Assembly: GCA_964645645.1 (NCBI GenBank)
Contig: CAZYBC010000010.1
Coordinates: 1-38,678 of the forward strand
Origin: CAZYBC01 sp964645645
GTDB taxonomy: Bacteria > Patescibacteriota > Microgenomatia > UBA1400 > PJMF01
DNA: 38,678 nt
Reading direction: 5' to 3'
The translations under genes and the position numbers were made by a program. Below the pieces are notes generated by a model that saw nothing but the letters and a program-made list of their open reading frames with translations, searched no databases and was not told the DNA's origin. Positions within the stretch are counted from its first letter, which is position 1. Every line of letters starts with the position of its first letter. Below, in pieces: positions 7,118-15,698 of the stretch.

Positions 7118-8209
7118 ATGTCAAAGCTTAACTCCATTAATCTTCAAACTTTTCCAGTTTTAAAAAATCTAACTGGTAAAACTATTTTATTAACTGGGGC
7201 AGCTGGTTTTATTGGCTCTCATTTAACTGATGCTTTGTTAGTTGCTGGGGCTAAGGTGATCGGCGTTGATAATTTAATTACTGGTAATAAGGCTAATTTA
7301 ACTGAGGCTTTAAAAAATCCTAATTTTACTTTTATTGAAGCTGACGTAATTGCTGATCCAGCTAGTTATTTACCGGCTGATTTTGCTGGGCCTCAAAATA
7401 AAAACCCTAAGGCAAATTTAGATGGTGTTTTACATTTTGCTTCACCAGCCAGTCCTCCACGCTATCAGGCTAATCCTAAACTAACTTATCGAGTTAATTC
7501 TACGGCAACAGATTTATTGTTAAGTTATTTGCAAATTTACTATCCACAGGCTCGATTTTTATTTGCTAGTACCAGTGAAGCATATGGAGATCCAGCTAGT
7601 CATCCACAAAAAGAAACTTATTGGGGCAATGTTAATCCAAATGGCATTCGTTCTTGTTATGATGAGAGTAAGCGTTTGGGTGAAACAATTTGTGGTGTTC
7701 ATGCGCGAGATTTTAAAATGGATGTTAGGATTATTAGAATTTTCAATACTTATGGCACTAGAATGGATGCCGGAGATGGCAGAGTAATTCCTAATTTTGT
7801 TAATCAAATTTTACAAAATCAGCCTGTCACTATTTATGGAGAAGGTTCTCAAACTCGCTCTTATTGTTATGTGACTGATTTAGTAAGAGGAATTTTAACT
7901 TTTTTTGCTTTAGATAAAGGTGTAAACGGTCAAACTTTAGCTGGAGAAACAATCAATCTTGGCAATCCTCAAGAATATACTGTTTTAGAAACCGCCAAAG
8001 TTATTTTTAAATTAATTCATGCGGATGAAAATTTAAGTGAATCAGCTTGGCAAGAAAAATTTAAACAGATTATTGTTTTTAAAGATTTACCCAAAGATGA
8101 TCCAACTAGAAGACAACCTGATATTAGCAAAGCTCAAGAATTTTTAGCTTGGCAACCCACAATCAGTTTTGAAGAAGGTTTAAAGCCAACCATAGAATAT
8201 TTCCAATGA
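7118..8209 (+). CDS. NAD-dependent SDR, UDP-glucuronate decarboxylase (UDP-xylose synthase) type
   Basis: A 363-residue extended short-chain dehydrogenase. The Rossmann motif GAAGFIG is at residues 27-33, and STSEAYGDP (about 151-159) carries the Ser/Thr and the Glu typical of UXS. YWGNVNP followed by the catalytic CYDESKR (Y181, K185) is the hallmark of UDP-glucuronate decarboxylases, and VIPNFVNQ and SQTRSYCYV are also shared. The family oxidises UDP-glucuronate at C4, decarboxylates it and reduces it to UDP-xylose in the cytosol. A pentose donor for the following transferases is therefore expected, although no UDP-glucose dehydrogenase is present here. It is first in the rightward operon and its TGA overlaps the flippase ATG (ATGA). 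Residues 78-100 hold a small insertion relative to the usual short loop. Confidence 0.85.
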   Translation: MSKLNSINLQTFPVLKNLTGKTILLTGAAGFIGSHLTDALLVAGAKVIGVDNLITGNKANLTEALKNPNFTFIEADVIADPASYLPADFAGPQNKNPKANLDGVLHFASPASPPRYQANPKLTYRVNSTATDLLLSYLQIYYPQARFLFASTSEAYGDPASHPQKETYWGNVNPNGIRSCYDESKRLGETICGVHARDFKMDVRIIRIFNTYGTRMDAGDGRVIPNFVNQILQNQPVTIYGEGSQTRSYCYVTDLVRGILTFFALDKGVNGQTLAGETINLGNPQEYTVLETAKVIFKLIHADENLSESAWQEKFKQIIVFKDLPKDDPTRRQPDISKAQEFLAWQPTISFEEGLKPTIEYFQ

Positions 8210-9471
8210 TTAAAAGAATTTTTAATTCTAATTTTTTTAAGGGTAGTTTAATTTTTTCTTTGTCTTCTTTTGGAGTGAGTTTTTTAAACTATTTATTTAA
8301 TTTAATTATTGCTAAAGGTTACTCTTTGGGTAACTACGGTGAATACATGTCAGCCATGTCTTATGTAGCATTATTATCTGTACCATTAACTGCTTTTAAT
8401 TTAATTGTGATTAAAAAAATAGGTAATGTGGAACTGACGCAAAGAAAACAATATATTTTAGATTTAGAGAGTTGGTTTTTTAGTTTTTTAAAAAGTAATT
8501 TTTTGTTGGGAGTTAGTTTAGCTTTTTTAAGCTTTATTTTTTTATTAAAGTTTAGTAATTTAAGTTTTATTAGTTTAATTTTTGTTTATTTAGCTATTGC
8601 ACTTAATATATACAGCAATTTTTATTCAGCCGCTTTTCAGAGTTTAAAATCATTTTTTTTAATTGGTGCATTGAATGGTCTCGCTAGTCTTTTTAAAATT
8701 TTAGTGGCCTTATTGGTGGTTAGGTTTTCAGCTACAACTTTAGCTTTGTATATTATTATTTTATTTTCATTTTTACTGGTGATTTTATTTAGTAAAATGA
8801 TTCTTTATAAAAATTTAATTAAAACTAATTTTTTTAAAATTAATTTGCGTCCTATTACTTATTATTTAAAAAATAAATTAGTCTTAAATTCTATTTTTTC
8901 AGGAGTTGGTAGCATGGGTATTTTAAATATTGATTTAATTTTGGTAAAAAAGTTTTTTCTAGTTGAAGAAGCAGGTTTATATGCAGCTTTATCACTTTTA
9001 GCAAAAATTGTTTTTTATTTAGCTACCCCAATAGCTAGTGTGGCTTATACTTTTTTTACTGGTAAAGAAAGTCAAAAAAAATCAGGAAAAATTTTATTAT
9101 TAAGTTTATTTTTCTTGGGTTTAATTATGGGAGGAAGTTTGTTTTTATATTTAATTTTTCCTCAGTTTATTATTAATTTATTTTTTGATCAACGCTACTT
9201 AGTTTTAACTCAATATTTATGGTTAGCGGCTATTTTTGGAGGTCTTTATTCAATGATGGTAGTTTTTTTGAATTATCATATTGCCAAAGAACATGCAGTT
9301 AGTGTTTTAGCTTTAGTGGCTATCTTGGCTCAAATTTTAGGGATTGTTGTTTTTCATCAGAGTTTCTTATATGTATTAATAATTAATATTGTTGTAGTAT
9401 CTTGTTTATTAATAGTATTTGGACTAAGATTTTTAGTGGATATTAGAAGTCAAAATAATAAAACTATATGA
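8206..9471 (+). CDS. Wzx-type polysaccharide flippase (MOP superfamily)
   Basis: A 421-residue, almost wholly hydrophobic protein with about 12 predicted membrane helices. It has the MOP/Wzx N-terminal pattern (KGSLIFSLSSFGVSFLNYLFNLIIAKGYSLGNYGEYMS) and a mid-protein GVGSMGILNIDLILVKKFF segment, the usual helix-7 signature. It should flip undecaprenyl-linked glycans from the inner to the outer leaflet. Its start overlaps the UXS-like stop by 4 bases and its stop overlaps the next GT2 start by 4. The segment is very AT-rich, driven by Leu/Phe/Ile codons. A second flippase lies 3.4 kb downstream in the same operon. Confidence 0.88.
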   Translation: MIKRIFNSNFFKGSLIFSLSSFGVSFLNYLFNLIIAKGYSLGNYGEYMSAMSYVALLSVPLTAFNLIVIKKIGNVELTQRKQYILDLESWFFSFLKSNFLLGVSLAFLSFIFLLKFSNLSFISLIFVYLAIALNIYSNFYSAAFQSLKSFFLIGALNGLASLFKILVALLVVRFSATTLALYIIILFSFLLVILFSKMILYKNLIKTNFFKINLRPITYYLKNKLVLNSIFSGVGSMGILNIDLILVKKFFLVEEAGLYAALSLLAKIVFYLATPIASVAYTFFTGKESQKKSGKILLLSLFFLGLIMGGSLFLYLIFPQFIINLFFDQRYLVLTQYLWLAAIFGGLYSMMVVFLNYHIAKEHAVSVLALVAILAQILGIVVFHQSFLYVLIINIVVVSCLLIVFGLRFLVDIRSQNNKTI

Positions 9472-10277
9472 ACTTTCCTAAAGAAGGAAATCATTTTTTG
9501 AGTTTAATTGTTCCTGCTTATAAGCAAGAACAAACGATCGTGAGAAATCTCAAACAATTAGAAAAAGTTTTAGAAAAAATCCGTTACGATTATGAAATTA
9601 TTGTAGTTGTTGATGGAATGATTGATGATACTTTTCAAAAAATCAAAAGAGCTAAATTTAAAAAACTAACTTGTTTAGCTTATGAAAAAAATTGTGGTAA
9701 AAGTTATGCTCTTCGCTTAGGTATGAATTCGGCTAAAGGTGATTATATTATGTTTATTGATTCTGGTTTTGAAATTGATCCCAATGGAATTTCAATGTTA
9801 CTGGAGCATATGGAATGGTATAACGCTGATATTATTGTTGGATCTAAAAGACATTTGGCTTCTAAAGTAGATTATGTCTGGCAAAGAAAAATTTTAAGTT
9901 ATGGCTATTATTATTTGGTTAAATTATTATTTGGCGTAAGAGTGAAAGATACTCAAGCTGGAATTAAAATTTTTAAAAAAAGAGTTGTAGAAAAAATTTT
10001 ACCTAGATTAGTAGAAAAGCGTTTTGCTGGAGATTTAGAAATTCTGGTAGTGGCTAAAAAATTAGGTTTTCATAAAATTTATGAAGCCCCAATTAAATTA
10101 AATTATCGTTTTAGTTCTTTAAGTAATGCGGCTACCTGGAAATCAATTTTAAATATTTTTGTAGACACAATGGCTATTTTTTATCGTTGCTGTGTAATCC
10201 GTTACTATGATCAGGCACACAAACGTTTTGTTAAGCCAGAAAAAGTTTATAAAATTCGTTATAACTTAGAAACTTAA
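9468..10277 (+). CDS. Glycosyltransferase family 2, dolichol/polyprenyl-phosphate sugar synthase-like
   Basis: A 269-residue GT-A enzyme. The N-terminal strand is LSLIVPAYKQEQTI, followed by YEIIVVVDGM, GKSYALRLGMNSAKGDYIMF and IDSGFEID at the metal-binding site. VKDTQAGIKIFKK is a conserved block of the DPM1/polyprenyl-phosphate mannosyl/glucosyl transferase group. It has no C-terminal membrane helices, unlike GtrB types. It probably makes a polyprenyl-phosphate-linked sugar that the GT39/GT-C membrane enzymes of this window could use as donor. That link is inference. It is coupled to the upstream flippase by an ATGA overlap and is followed 2 bases later by another GT2. Confidence 0.88.
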   Translation: MNFPKEGNHFLSLIVPAYKQEQTIVRNLKQLEKVLEKIRYDYEIIVVVDGMIDDTFQKIKRAKFKKLTCLAYEKNCGKSYALRLGMNSAKGDYIMFIDSGFEIDPNGISMLLEHMEWYNADIIVGSKRHLASKVDYVWQRKILSYGYYYLVKLLFGVRVKDTQAGIKIFKKRVVEKILPRLVEKRFAGDLEILVVAKKLGFHKIYEAPIKLNYRFSSLSNAATWKSILNIFVDTMAIFYRCCVIRYYDQAHKRFVKPEKVYKIRYNLET

Positions 10278-10279
10278 TA

Positions 10280-11269
10280 ATGATGAGTAAAAAAAATAGT
10301 GTTTCTGTTATTATCCCGGTTAAAGAAATTAATGCTTATATTAATGAATCCATTCCTAAAGTTTTAGCTTTGAATTGGCCTAATTTAGAAATTATTGTGG
10401 TAGTAGATAATAAAATTCCTAAAAAAATTTTATGGCCAAAAACTACAATTATTTCATCTGGAGCAGTAGGACCATCACATAAAAGGGATTTAGCCAGTAA
10501 AATTGCTAAAGGAGAAATTTTAGCTTTTTTAGATGATGATGCTTATCCTAATCCACAATGGTTAAAGCAAGCTTTAAAACATTTTCAAAAATCCAAAGTA
10601 GCAGCTGTCGGTGGACCAGCTATCACTCCGGCTAATGACAATTTATTGCAGAAAGTTTCTGGGGCTATTTTTGAATCTTACATTGGAGGTGCCAAAGCAA
10701 GAGATCGTTATTTATCCATTGGTTCAAGTAAACCAGTAGAAGATTGGCCAACGGTTAATTTACTTATTAAAAAAGATGTTTTTTTAGCTTTGGGTGGTTT
10801 TGATACTCAATATTGGCCAGGTGAAGATACTAAGTTATGTTTAGATTTAATTAACAAGGGCTATCAAATTATTTATGAACCTCAAGCCGTTGTTTATCAT
10901 CATCGCCGCAGTGATTTATTAAAACATTTTAAACAAATTGGTAACTATGGTTTACACCGTGGATTTTTTGCTAAAAAATATCCTAAAACTTCGTTAAAGT
11001 TTTGGTATTTTTTACCTAGTTTTTTTGTTTTATATTGTTTATTATTAGTTATCTTGTTATTGAGTTTTAGTAATAAGCATATTCAATTAATTGCGGCTGG
11101 GCCATTACTGATTTATTTTTTAGGTTTAATGATTGATGGCAGTTTTATTGCGATAAGATGGAAAAACATATTAGTTGGTTTATTAACTATGCCAATGATT
11201 TTATTAACTCATTGGTATTATGGAATTAGATTTTTATTAGGCTTATTAATAACAGAATTAAAACAATGA
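10280..11269 (+). CDS. Glycosyltransferase family 2 with C-terminal membrane helices
   Basis: A 329-residue protein. The GT-A domain (about 1-230) has VSVIIPVKEINAYI, LEIIVVVDNK, GPSHKRDLA, the acidic site FLDDDAYPNP and the later WPGEDTKLCLDLINKGY, whose ED pair is the usual catalytic base region. Residues 240-329 form three or four membrane helices, anchoring the active site to the inner face. It is probably a processive or lipid-acceptor transferase. Two adjacent ATG codons (10280, 10283) are possible starts, with no clear ribosome binding site. The stop overlaps the radical SAM start by 4 bases. Confidence 0.87.
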   Translation: MMSKKNSVSVIIPVKEINAYINESIPKVLALNWPNLEIIVVVDNKIPKKILWPKTTIISSGAVGPSHKRDLASKIAKGEILAFLDDDAYPNPQWLKQALKHFQKSKVAAVGGPAITPANDNLLQKVSGAIFESYIGGAKARDRYLSIGSSKPVEDWPTVNLLIKKDVFLALGGFDTQYWPGEDTKLCLDLINKGYQIIYEPQAVVYHHRRSDLLKHFKQIGNYGLHRGFFAKKYPKTSLKFWYFLPSFFVLYCLLLVILLLSFSNKHIQLIAAGPLLIYFLGLMIDGSFIAIRWKNILVGLLTMPMILLTHWYYGIRFLLGLLITELKQ

Positions 11270-12798
11270 AAAATATTCAACATCTTTCTCCAGTTACTCC
11301 TCAACAAAAAAAGAAAAATCAGCAATTTAAAATTGCAATTTCTTATCCACCTTTAGCTAGTAAAAAAGGGACTCCCTTATTAGGCCAAAATAGGCAGTTT
11401 CAGTGGTTTAATAATCCAACCTACATTTATCCAATGGTCCCAGCTTATGCTGCTAGTTTATTAAAACATTGTGGCTATAAAGTATTTTGGGATGACGGAA
11501 TAGCTGAAGAATTAAGTTTTGAAGATTGGCTAAAAAGATTAAAAAAATTTAAACCTAATTTAGTAGTTTTAGAAAGTAAAACTCCAGTTATCAAACGTCA
11601 TTGGCAAATTATTAAACAACTCAAAAAAGAATTACCAAAAACAAAACTTATTTTAGTTGGAGATCATGTTACTGCTTTTCCAGAAGAATCAATGCAAGCT
11701 TGTCCAGTAGATTTTATTGCCACAGGCGGTGATTATGATTTTTTGTGTTTAAACATTGCTAATCATTTAGTTCACGGTGAAAAATTAGAAGCTGGAATTT
11801 GGTATAGAAAAGCTAAGAAGATTGTTGATACTGGTCATTTTGAATTAAATCATGTTCTAGATGAATTACCAATGATTGATCGTGATTTAACTAAATGGCA
11901 ACTTTATGCTTATAAAAATGGTAATTATAAACGAACACCCGGCACATATACTTTTAGTGGAAGAGATTGTTGGTGGGGACGTTGCAGTTTTTGCTCTTGG
12001 ACAACTCTTTATCCAGGAAAAGATTTTAGAAAACATTCCGCTAAAAGAATGTTAGATGAAGTAGAAATGCTAGTTAATAAATACCATGTTAAAGAAATCA
12101 TGGATGATTCTGGCACTTTTCCAGTTGATGAATGGCTTAAAGAATTTTGTGAAGGAATGATTGAACGTGGGCTTAATAAAAAAGTCAGAATTGATTGTAA
12201 TATGAGACTGAATGCTCTCTCTCAGCCAGAATATAATTTAATGAGAAAAGCTGGTTTTAGATTTATTCTTTATGGTTTGGAATCAGGCAATCAAGAAACT
12301 TTAAATAAGATTAATAAAAATTTGGAAATTTGGCAAATTGAGGTTTCCTTAAAAAGAGCTAAAAAAGCTGGTTTAGATCCTCATATTACTACTATGATTG
12401 GTTACCCATGGGAAACTAAAGCTCAAGCTCAAAAAACCATTGATTTAGCCAAAAAAATGTTTGATAAAGGTTATGTTGATACTTTGCAAGCAACTATTCT
12501 GATCCCCTATCCAGGCACACCTTTATTTAAACTCTGTCAAAGAGAAGGTTGGCTATTAACTGAAAATTGGGATGATTTTGATCAAAGACAAGCAGTTATG
12601 CAATCACCCCTTACTCAAGAAGATGTTAAACAAATGACACAGTCACTTTATAAATCATTTATTACCCCTAAATTTATAATCAGAAAAGTTATTGCCATTC
12701 GCAATGTTGACGACCTAAAATTCTTATTTAGAGCCGGCATGAAAGTAATTGGACATTTATTAGATTTTAGTAGTAAAAAGGCGGAAGAAGAGAGCTAA
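11266..12798 (+). CDS. B12-binding-domain radical SAM protein with CX4CX2C cluster motif
   Basis: A 510-residue protein. Residues about 16-165 form a cobalamin-binding-like Rossmann domain (VPAYAASLLKHCGYKV, PNLVVLESKTPV, LILVGDHVTAFPEES). The canonical DxHxxG loop is not evident, so any cobalamin would bind without the usual lower-ligand histidine. The radical SAM core follows: GRDCWWGRCSFCSW places C235, C240 and C243 as CX4CX2C instead of CX3CX2C, then DDSGTFP, FILYGLESGN and IPYPGTPLF are family-typical. This class performs C-methylation and other radical chemistry. Flanked by GT2 genes and a flippase, it probably modifies a sugar or lipid carrier; that is inference. It is coupled upstream by ATGA. 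The C-terminus (about 440-510) is basic. Confidence 0.86.
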   Translation: MKNIQHLSPVTPQQKKKNQQFKIAISYPPLASKKGTPLLGQNRQFQWFNNPTYIYPMVPAYAASLLKHCGYKVFWDDGIAEELSFEDWLKRLKKFKPNLVVLESKTPVIKRHWQIIKQLKKELPKTKLILVGDHVTAFPEESMQACPVDFIATGGDYDFLCLNIANHLVHGEKLEAGIWYRKAKKIVDTGHFELNHVLDELPMIDRDLTKWQLYAYKNGNYKRTPGTYTFSGRDCWWGRCSFCSWTTLYPGKDFRKHSAKRMLDEVEMLVNKYHVKEIMDDSGTFPVDEWLKEFCEGMIERGLNKKVRIDCNMRLNALSQPEYNLMRKAGFRFILYGLESGNQETLNKINKNLEIWQIEVSLKRAKKAGLDPHITTMIGYPWETKAQAQKTIDLAKKMFDKGYVDTLQATILIPYPGTPLFKLCQREGWLLTENWDDFDQRQAVMQSPLTQEDVKQMTQSLYKSFITPKFIIRKVIAIRNVDDLKFLFRAGMKVIGHLLDFSSKKAEEES

Positions 12799-12818
12799 GA
12801 ATAAAATTAACAGTAGTC

Positions 12819-12847
12819 TTGCTATGATCTAATAAATAAGATATTCT
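12819..12847 (+). promoter_or_regulatory. Candidate internal leaderless promoter before the second flippase
   Basis: TTGCTA (12819-12824, 4 of 6) and TATTCT (12842-12847, 4 of 6) are separated by 17 bases. The -10 ends 6 bases before the GTG at 12854, the same geometry as at 933-960. No Shine-Dalgarno sequence precedes this GTG. Confidence 0.33.
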
Positions 12848-12853
12848 AATCAA

Positions 12854-14134
12854 GTGAACATTAAACAACTTTTTTTTAAATTTAAAAATTTAATTTTCAA
12901 ATCAGAAGCGTCAAAACAGTCTTTAATTATTACAATTGGTAATTTTACAACATCTGGAATTATGGCTGTAGCCATGATTTTGTTATCGCGTTTTTTAGGT
13001 CCAGAAAAGTTTGGAATTTTCTCTGTTAGTATCTCTTTAATGTTTGTTATTTCTAGATTTACTGATCTAGGCTTAAATCAATTAATTCCGCGTTTTATGG
13101 GGCAGTGGTTTTTCCAAGAAAAGAAAAACGAAGCATTTTTAAAACATATTTTATGGTTTAAATCTATCTTAGTTTTATTATTATTGCTAATTTTTCTTCC
13201 TGGAGCTGGGCTTTTAGCTAAATTAGTTAATTATCCTCATTTAGATATGATTTATTGGGCAATTATTGGCTCTATTTCTATTGAAATATATAGTTATAGT
13301 TTTTTAGTTTTATCAGCTAGACATCAATTTACTCAATTAAGTGTAATTAGTATTCTTCAAGCTTTAATAAAATTAACTGGTTTTGTAATGATGATTTGGT
13401 TATTTTCAGCTAATCTGGGAGGAATTGCAGCTTTTTATTATTTAAGTCCAGCGTTAGCAATTTTAATCATTTCCTTTTTTATTAAACAGCAGTTGTTTTA
13501 TCAACCTCAGTTAGCTAATGATGAATTTAAAAAAGAAATTAACAAATTTTGGTTTCATGCTGGTGTTGGAGTAATTATGATGACTTTAATTTCCAATTTA
13601 GATGTTTTATTGATTCAAAAATTTTTAAATTCTTTTGATACTGGCATTTATGCTGGAGCAAGTAGAATAGCTGCTTTTATGGCTACTATCAGCGGCTCAG
13701 TTGGGACAGTTCTGATTAGCAGAGTTTCTAGATATAAAGATAAAGCTACGATTATTAAATATTTAAAAAAATCTAGTTTGTTAATTGTGGCAGCAGTTTT
13801 AGGTTTTATTTGTTATTTACCATTTTCTAGTTTATTTGTTAAATATACGATTGGGCCAGAGTATTTAAGTGGTAATTTGGCCACTATTTTTTTGGTAGGA
13901 AATTCATTTTTAGGTTTAATTTTAGCTCCTTTAACAGCTGTTTTTTATACCGTTGATAAACCAAATTATTTTTCAATTAATGGTTTTATTCAGGTAGCTT
14001 GTATTGTCATTGGTACTCTTTTATTTATTGAAGATTATGGAATTATGGCTACGGCTGTTAGCCGATTATTAGCGACAATTTTATCTATTGGTTATAGCTT
14101 AGTAAGCATCAGGCTAGTATTAAAGAAATCTTAA
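12854..14134 (+). CDS. Wzx-type polysaccharide flippase (MOP superfamily), second copy
   Basis: A 426-residue membrane protein with about 12-14 helices. The N-terminus matches the family: SLIITIGNFTTSGIMAVAMI then LSRFLGPEKFGIFSVS and the RFTDLGLNQLIPR loop, followed later by GVGVIMMTLISNLDVLLIQ. It should export a lipid-linked glycan. It is only distantly similar to the flippase at 8206-9471, so the two may serve different substrates. It begins with GTG after a 55-base gap, the largest in this operon, which contains a promoter-like sequence. It is the last gene of the rightward unit and faces the leftward operon, with only 19 bases between the two stop codons. Confidence 0.87.
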   Translation: MNIKQLFFKFKNLIFKSEASKQSLIITIGNFTTSGIMAVAMILLSRFLGPEKFGIFSVSISLMFVISRFTDLGLNQLIPRFMGQWFFQEKKNEAFLKHILWFKSILVLLLLLIFLPGAGLLAKLVNYPHLDMIYWAIIGSISIEIYSYSFLVLSARHQFTQLSVISILQALIKLTGFVMMIWLFSANLGGIAAFYYLSPALAILIISFFIKQQLFYQPQLANDEFKKEINKFWFHAGVGVIMMTLISNLDVLLIQKFLNSFDTGIYAGASRIAAFMATISGSVGTVLISRVSRYKDKATIIKYLKKSSLLIVAAVLGFICYLPFSSLFVKYTIGPEYLSGNLATIFLVGNSFLGLILAPLTAVFYTVDKPNYFSINGFIQVACIVIGTLLFIEDYGIMATAVSRLLATILSIGYSLVSIRLVLKKS

Positions 14135-14145
14135 TAATTTTTTTT
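14118..14145 (+). terminator. Possible AT-rich intrinsic terminator of the rightward operon
   Basis: The end of the flippase gene forms an imperfect hairpin (TATTAAAGA pairing with CTTAATA through one bulged A, 14118-14136), followed by eight T residues at 14138-14145. The stem has a single G-C pair, so it is weak. No counterpart is seen for the opposing leftward operon. Confidence 0.35.
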
Positions 14146-14153
14146 GTGTTAGT

Positions 14154-15686
14154 TTAGAATCCCCAGCTATATAGAGTTCCAGGCCAAATAGAATAAGGAT
14201 TTTCTAATATTTCAGGTAAATATGATTCTAAATATAATTCTTTTTTAAAATTTTCTTTGGCATAATTAACTATATCTGCTGGCAAAGAACTGTCATCAAT
14301 CCAAATAAAGCCTTTAGGATATTTAGACATTGCTAACTTAAGATCAGAAAGTTCACCAATAAATCTGATTGGTGGATTACCAGATTTTGGTATAAATTTT
14401 TCATTATTTTCATTAATCAAAAAGTCAGTTTTTCTACCCATCCCGTTTGTTAAACCGGCCTCATTAATCCAACGGAACCAATAACAGTTAGAACAATTTG
14501 TTTTTAAATACCACATGCTTCTTGGTACCCAAGGATCAATCACAGCAATTTCGTTAGGATATTTTTCTAACTGTTGAAGGATAATTTGATAAACTTGATT
14601 ATAATTTAGGATTGCTATTTCTCTCATATCATGATTAACAGAATAATAAGCTTGTGGTTTAGAAACAAATTTATCGCCATTGACGATAATTAATAAACTA
14701 AAAATTAGACCAAGAAATTGCTGTTTCTTATTAATTAATAAACCAATTTTTTCTAAACTAATACTAACTCCAATTAATAAAAGAGGAAAAATAGCCAATA
14801 TATAACGAGATACATAAGGGGCAAATAAAAAACAAACAAATATTAAGAAAGATATAGTAGTTAGCCATATAATATTAGTTTTGTGCTTATCTTTAAGCCA
14901 CATCAAGGTTAAGCCTAAAAATCCTAAAAAAGTTATTAAGCTATATTGTCTCCATAAAAATGAGTGGTAATACCAAATATTATTAACTAAACCATTTTTT
15001 AGGGTATTGATAATACTAATAAATGTTCCAGTTTTTAGACCAATTATGAAAAAAATTATCAAGAATAAATAAGTAATAGGTTTTTTTAGTATGTTTTTAG
15101 TTAATTCCCAATTAGATAAACTAGAACTGATAATTAAACTGATTAATACTAATAAATAGGTAGTATGAGTTAAAATTCCTAAAACAATTAATAGAAACAA
15201 GATCATTAAATTTAAATTATTTTTGGATTTAATTAATTTGAAATAGATAATTAAAGTTAACAAGATTATTACTTGTTGTAAAACATAACTTCTGGCTTGT
15301 AGGGACCAGGTAATTTGCCAATAAGATAAAGCAGTTAGCAATCCAGCTGACAAAGCAGTTAAATTATTTTCAGTAAATTTTTTAGTCAAAATAAAAACCA
15401 GAACAGGAACTAAAGAACCTAAAATAAAAAATGGTAATTTTGCTGTTTGTTCAGATTCTCCAAAGAGATTAAAAGATAGAGCTACTAAAGTATGGGTGAT
15501 AATATTGTGATGTTCAATCTGATCTGTTTTTTGAGAAAAAAGTTTTAAACCATGTTTTTGTACTAATTTAGCTTGGGCTACTGTAGCAAATTCATCAACC
15601 CAAAATGAGACTGGGGTTTTAAAAGCAGAAAAACGATAAAAAAGAGAAACAAACAAAATTAATATGATAAAAAAAGCTTTTTTCAT
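14154..15686 (-). CDS. GT39-like membrane glycosyltransferase (GT-C fold)
   Basis: A 510-residue polytopic protein. After a first helix (AFFIILILFVSLFYRF), the outer loop carries the acidic pair in SFWVDEFATVAQAKL (about residues 28-42), the catalytic signature of PMT/ArnT-type enzymes. About ten further helices follow up to residue 340, then an extracytoplasmic domain of about 150 residues with two cysteines (CSNC), possibly disulfide-linked. It would move a sugar from a polyprenyl-phosphate donor to an outside acceptor. It is the last gene of the 24-kb leftward cluster. The ATG at 15686 is 12 bases after the preceding stop. It has the same overall design as the protein at 5468-6982, but sequence similarity is limited to the DE region. 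Confidence 0.85.
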   Translation of the reverse strand: MKKAFFIILILFVSLFYRFSAFKTPVSFWVDEFATVAQAKLVQKHGLKLFSQKTDQIEHHNIITHTLVALSFNLFGESEQTAKLPFFILGSLVPVLVFILTKKFTENNLTALSAGLLTALSYWQITWSLQARSYVLQQVIILLTLIIYFKLIKSKNNLNLMILFLLIVLGILTHTTYLLVLISLIISSSLSNWELTKNILKKPITYLFLIIFFIIGLKTGTFISIINTLKNGLVNNIWYYHSFLWRQYSLITFLGFLGLTLMWLKDKHKTNIIWLTTISFLIFVCFLFAPYVSRYILAIFPLLLIGVSISLEKIGLLINKKQQFLGLIFSLLIIVNGDKFVSKPQAYYSVNHDMREIAILNYNQVYQIILQQLEKYPNEIAVIDPWVPRSMWYLKTNCSNCYWFRWINEAGLTNGMGRKTDFLINENNEKFIPKSGNPPIRFIGELSDLKLAMSKYPKGFIWIDDSSLPADIVNYAKENFKKELYLESYLPEILENPYSIWPGTLYSWGF

Positions 15687-15698
15687 AAAATAATCTTA

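Noticed and set aside
7559..7807. Two overlapping open frames inside the UXS-like gene
   Set aside because: The UXS-like frame through this stretch carries the catalytic YDESKR and other conserved blocks; the alternatives are by-products of codon bias.
7118..8209. Alternative genetic code with TGA as glycine (Gracilibacteria/Absconditabacteria)
   Set aside because: The TGA ends this SDR at the normal family length, and further TGA stops in ATGA overlaps separate distinct, complete genes.
14135..14153. Bidirectional terminator between convergent operons
   Set aside because: Only the rightward direction has a hairpin followed by a T run; the leftward direction has an A run and no usable stem.
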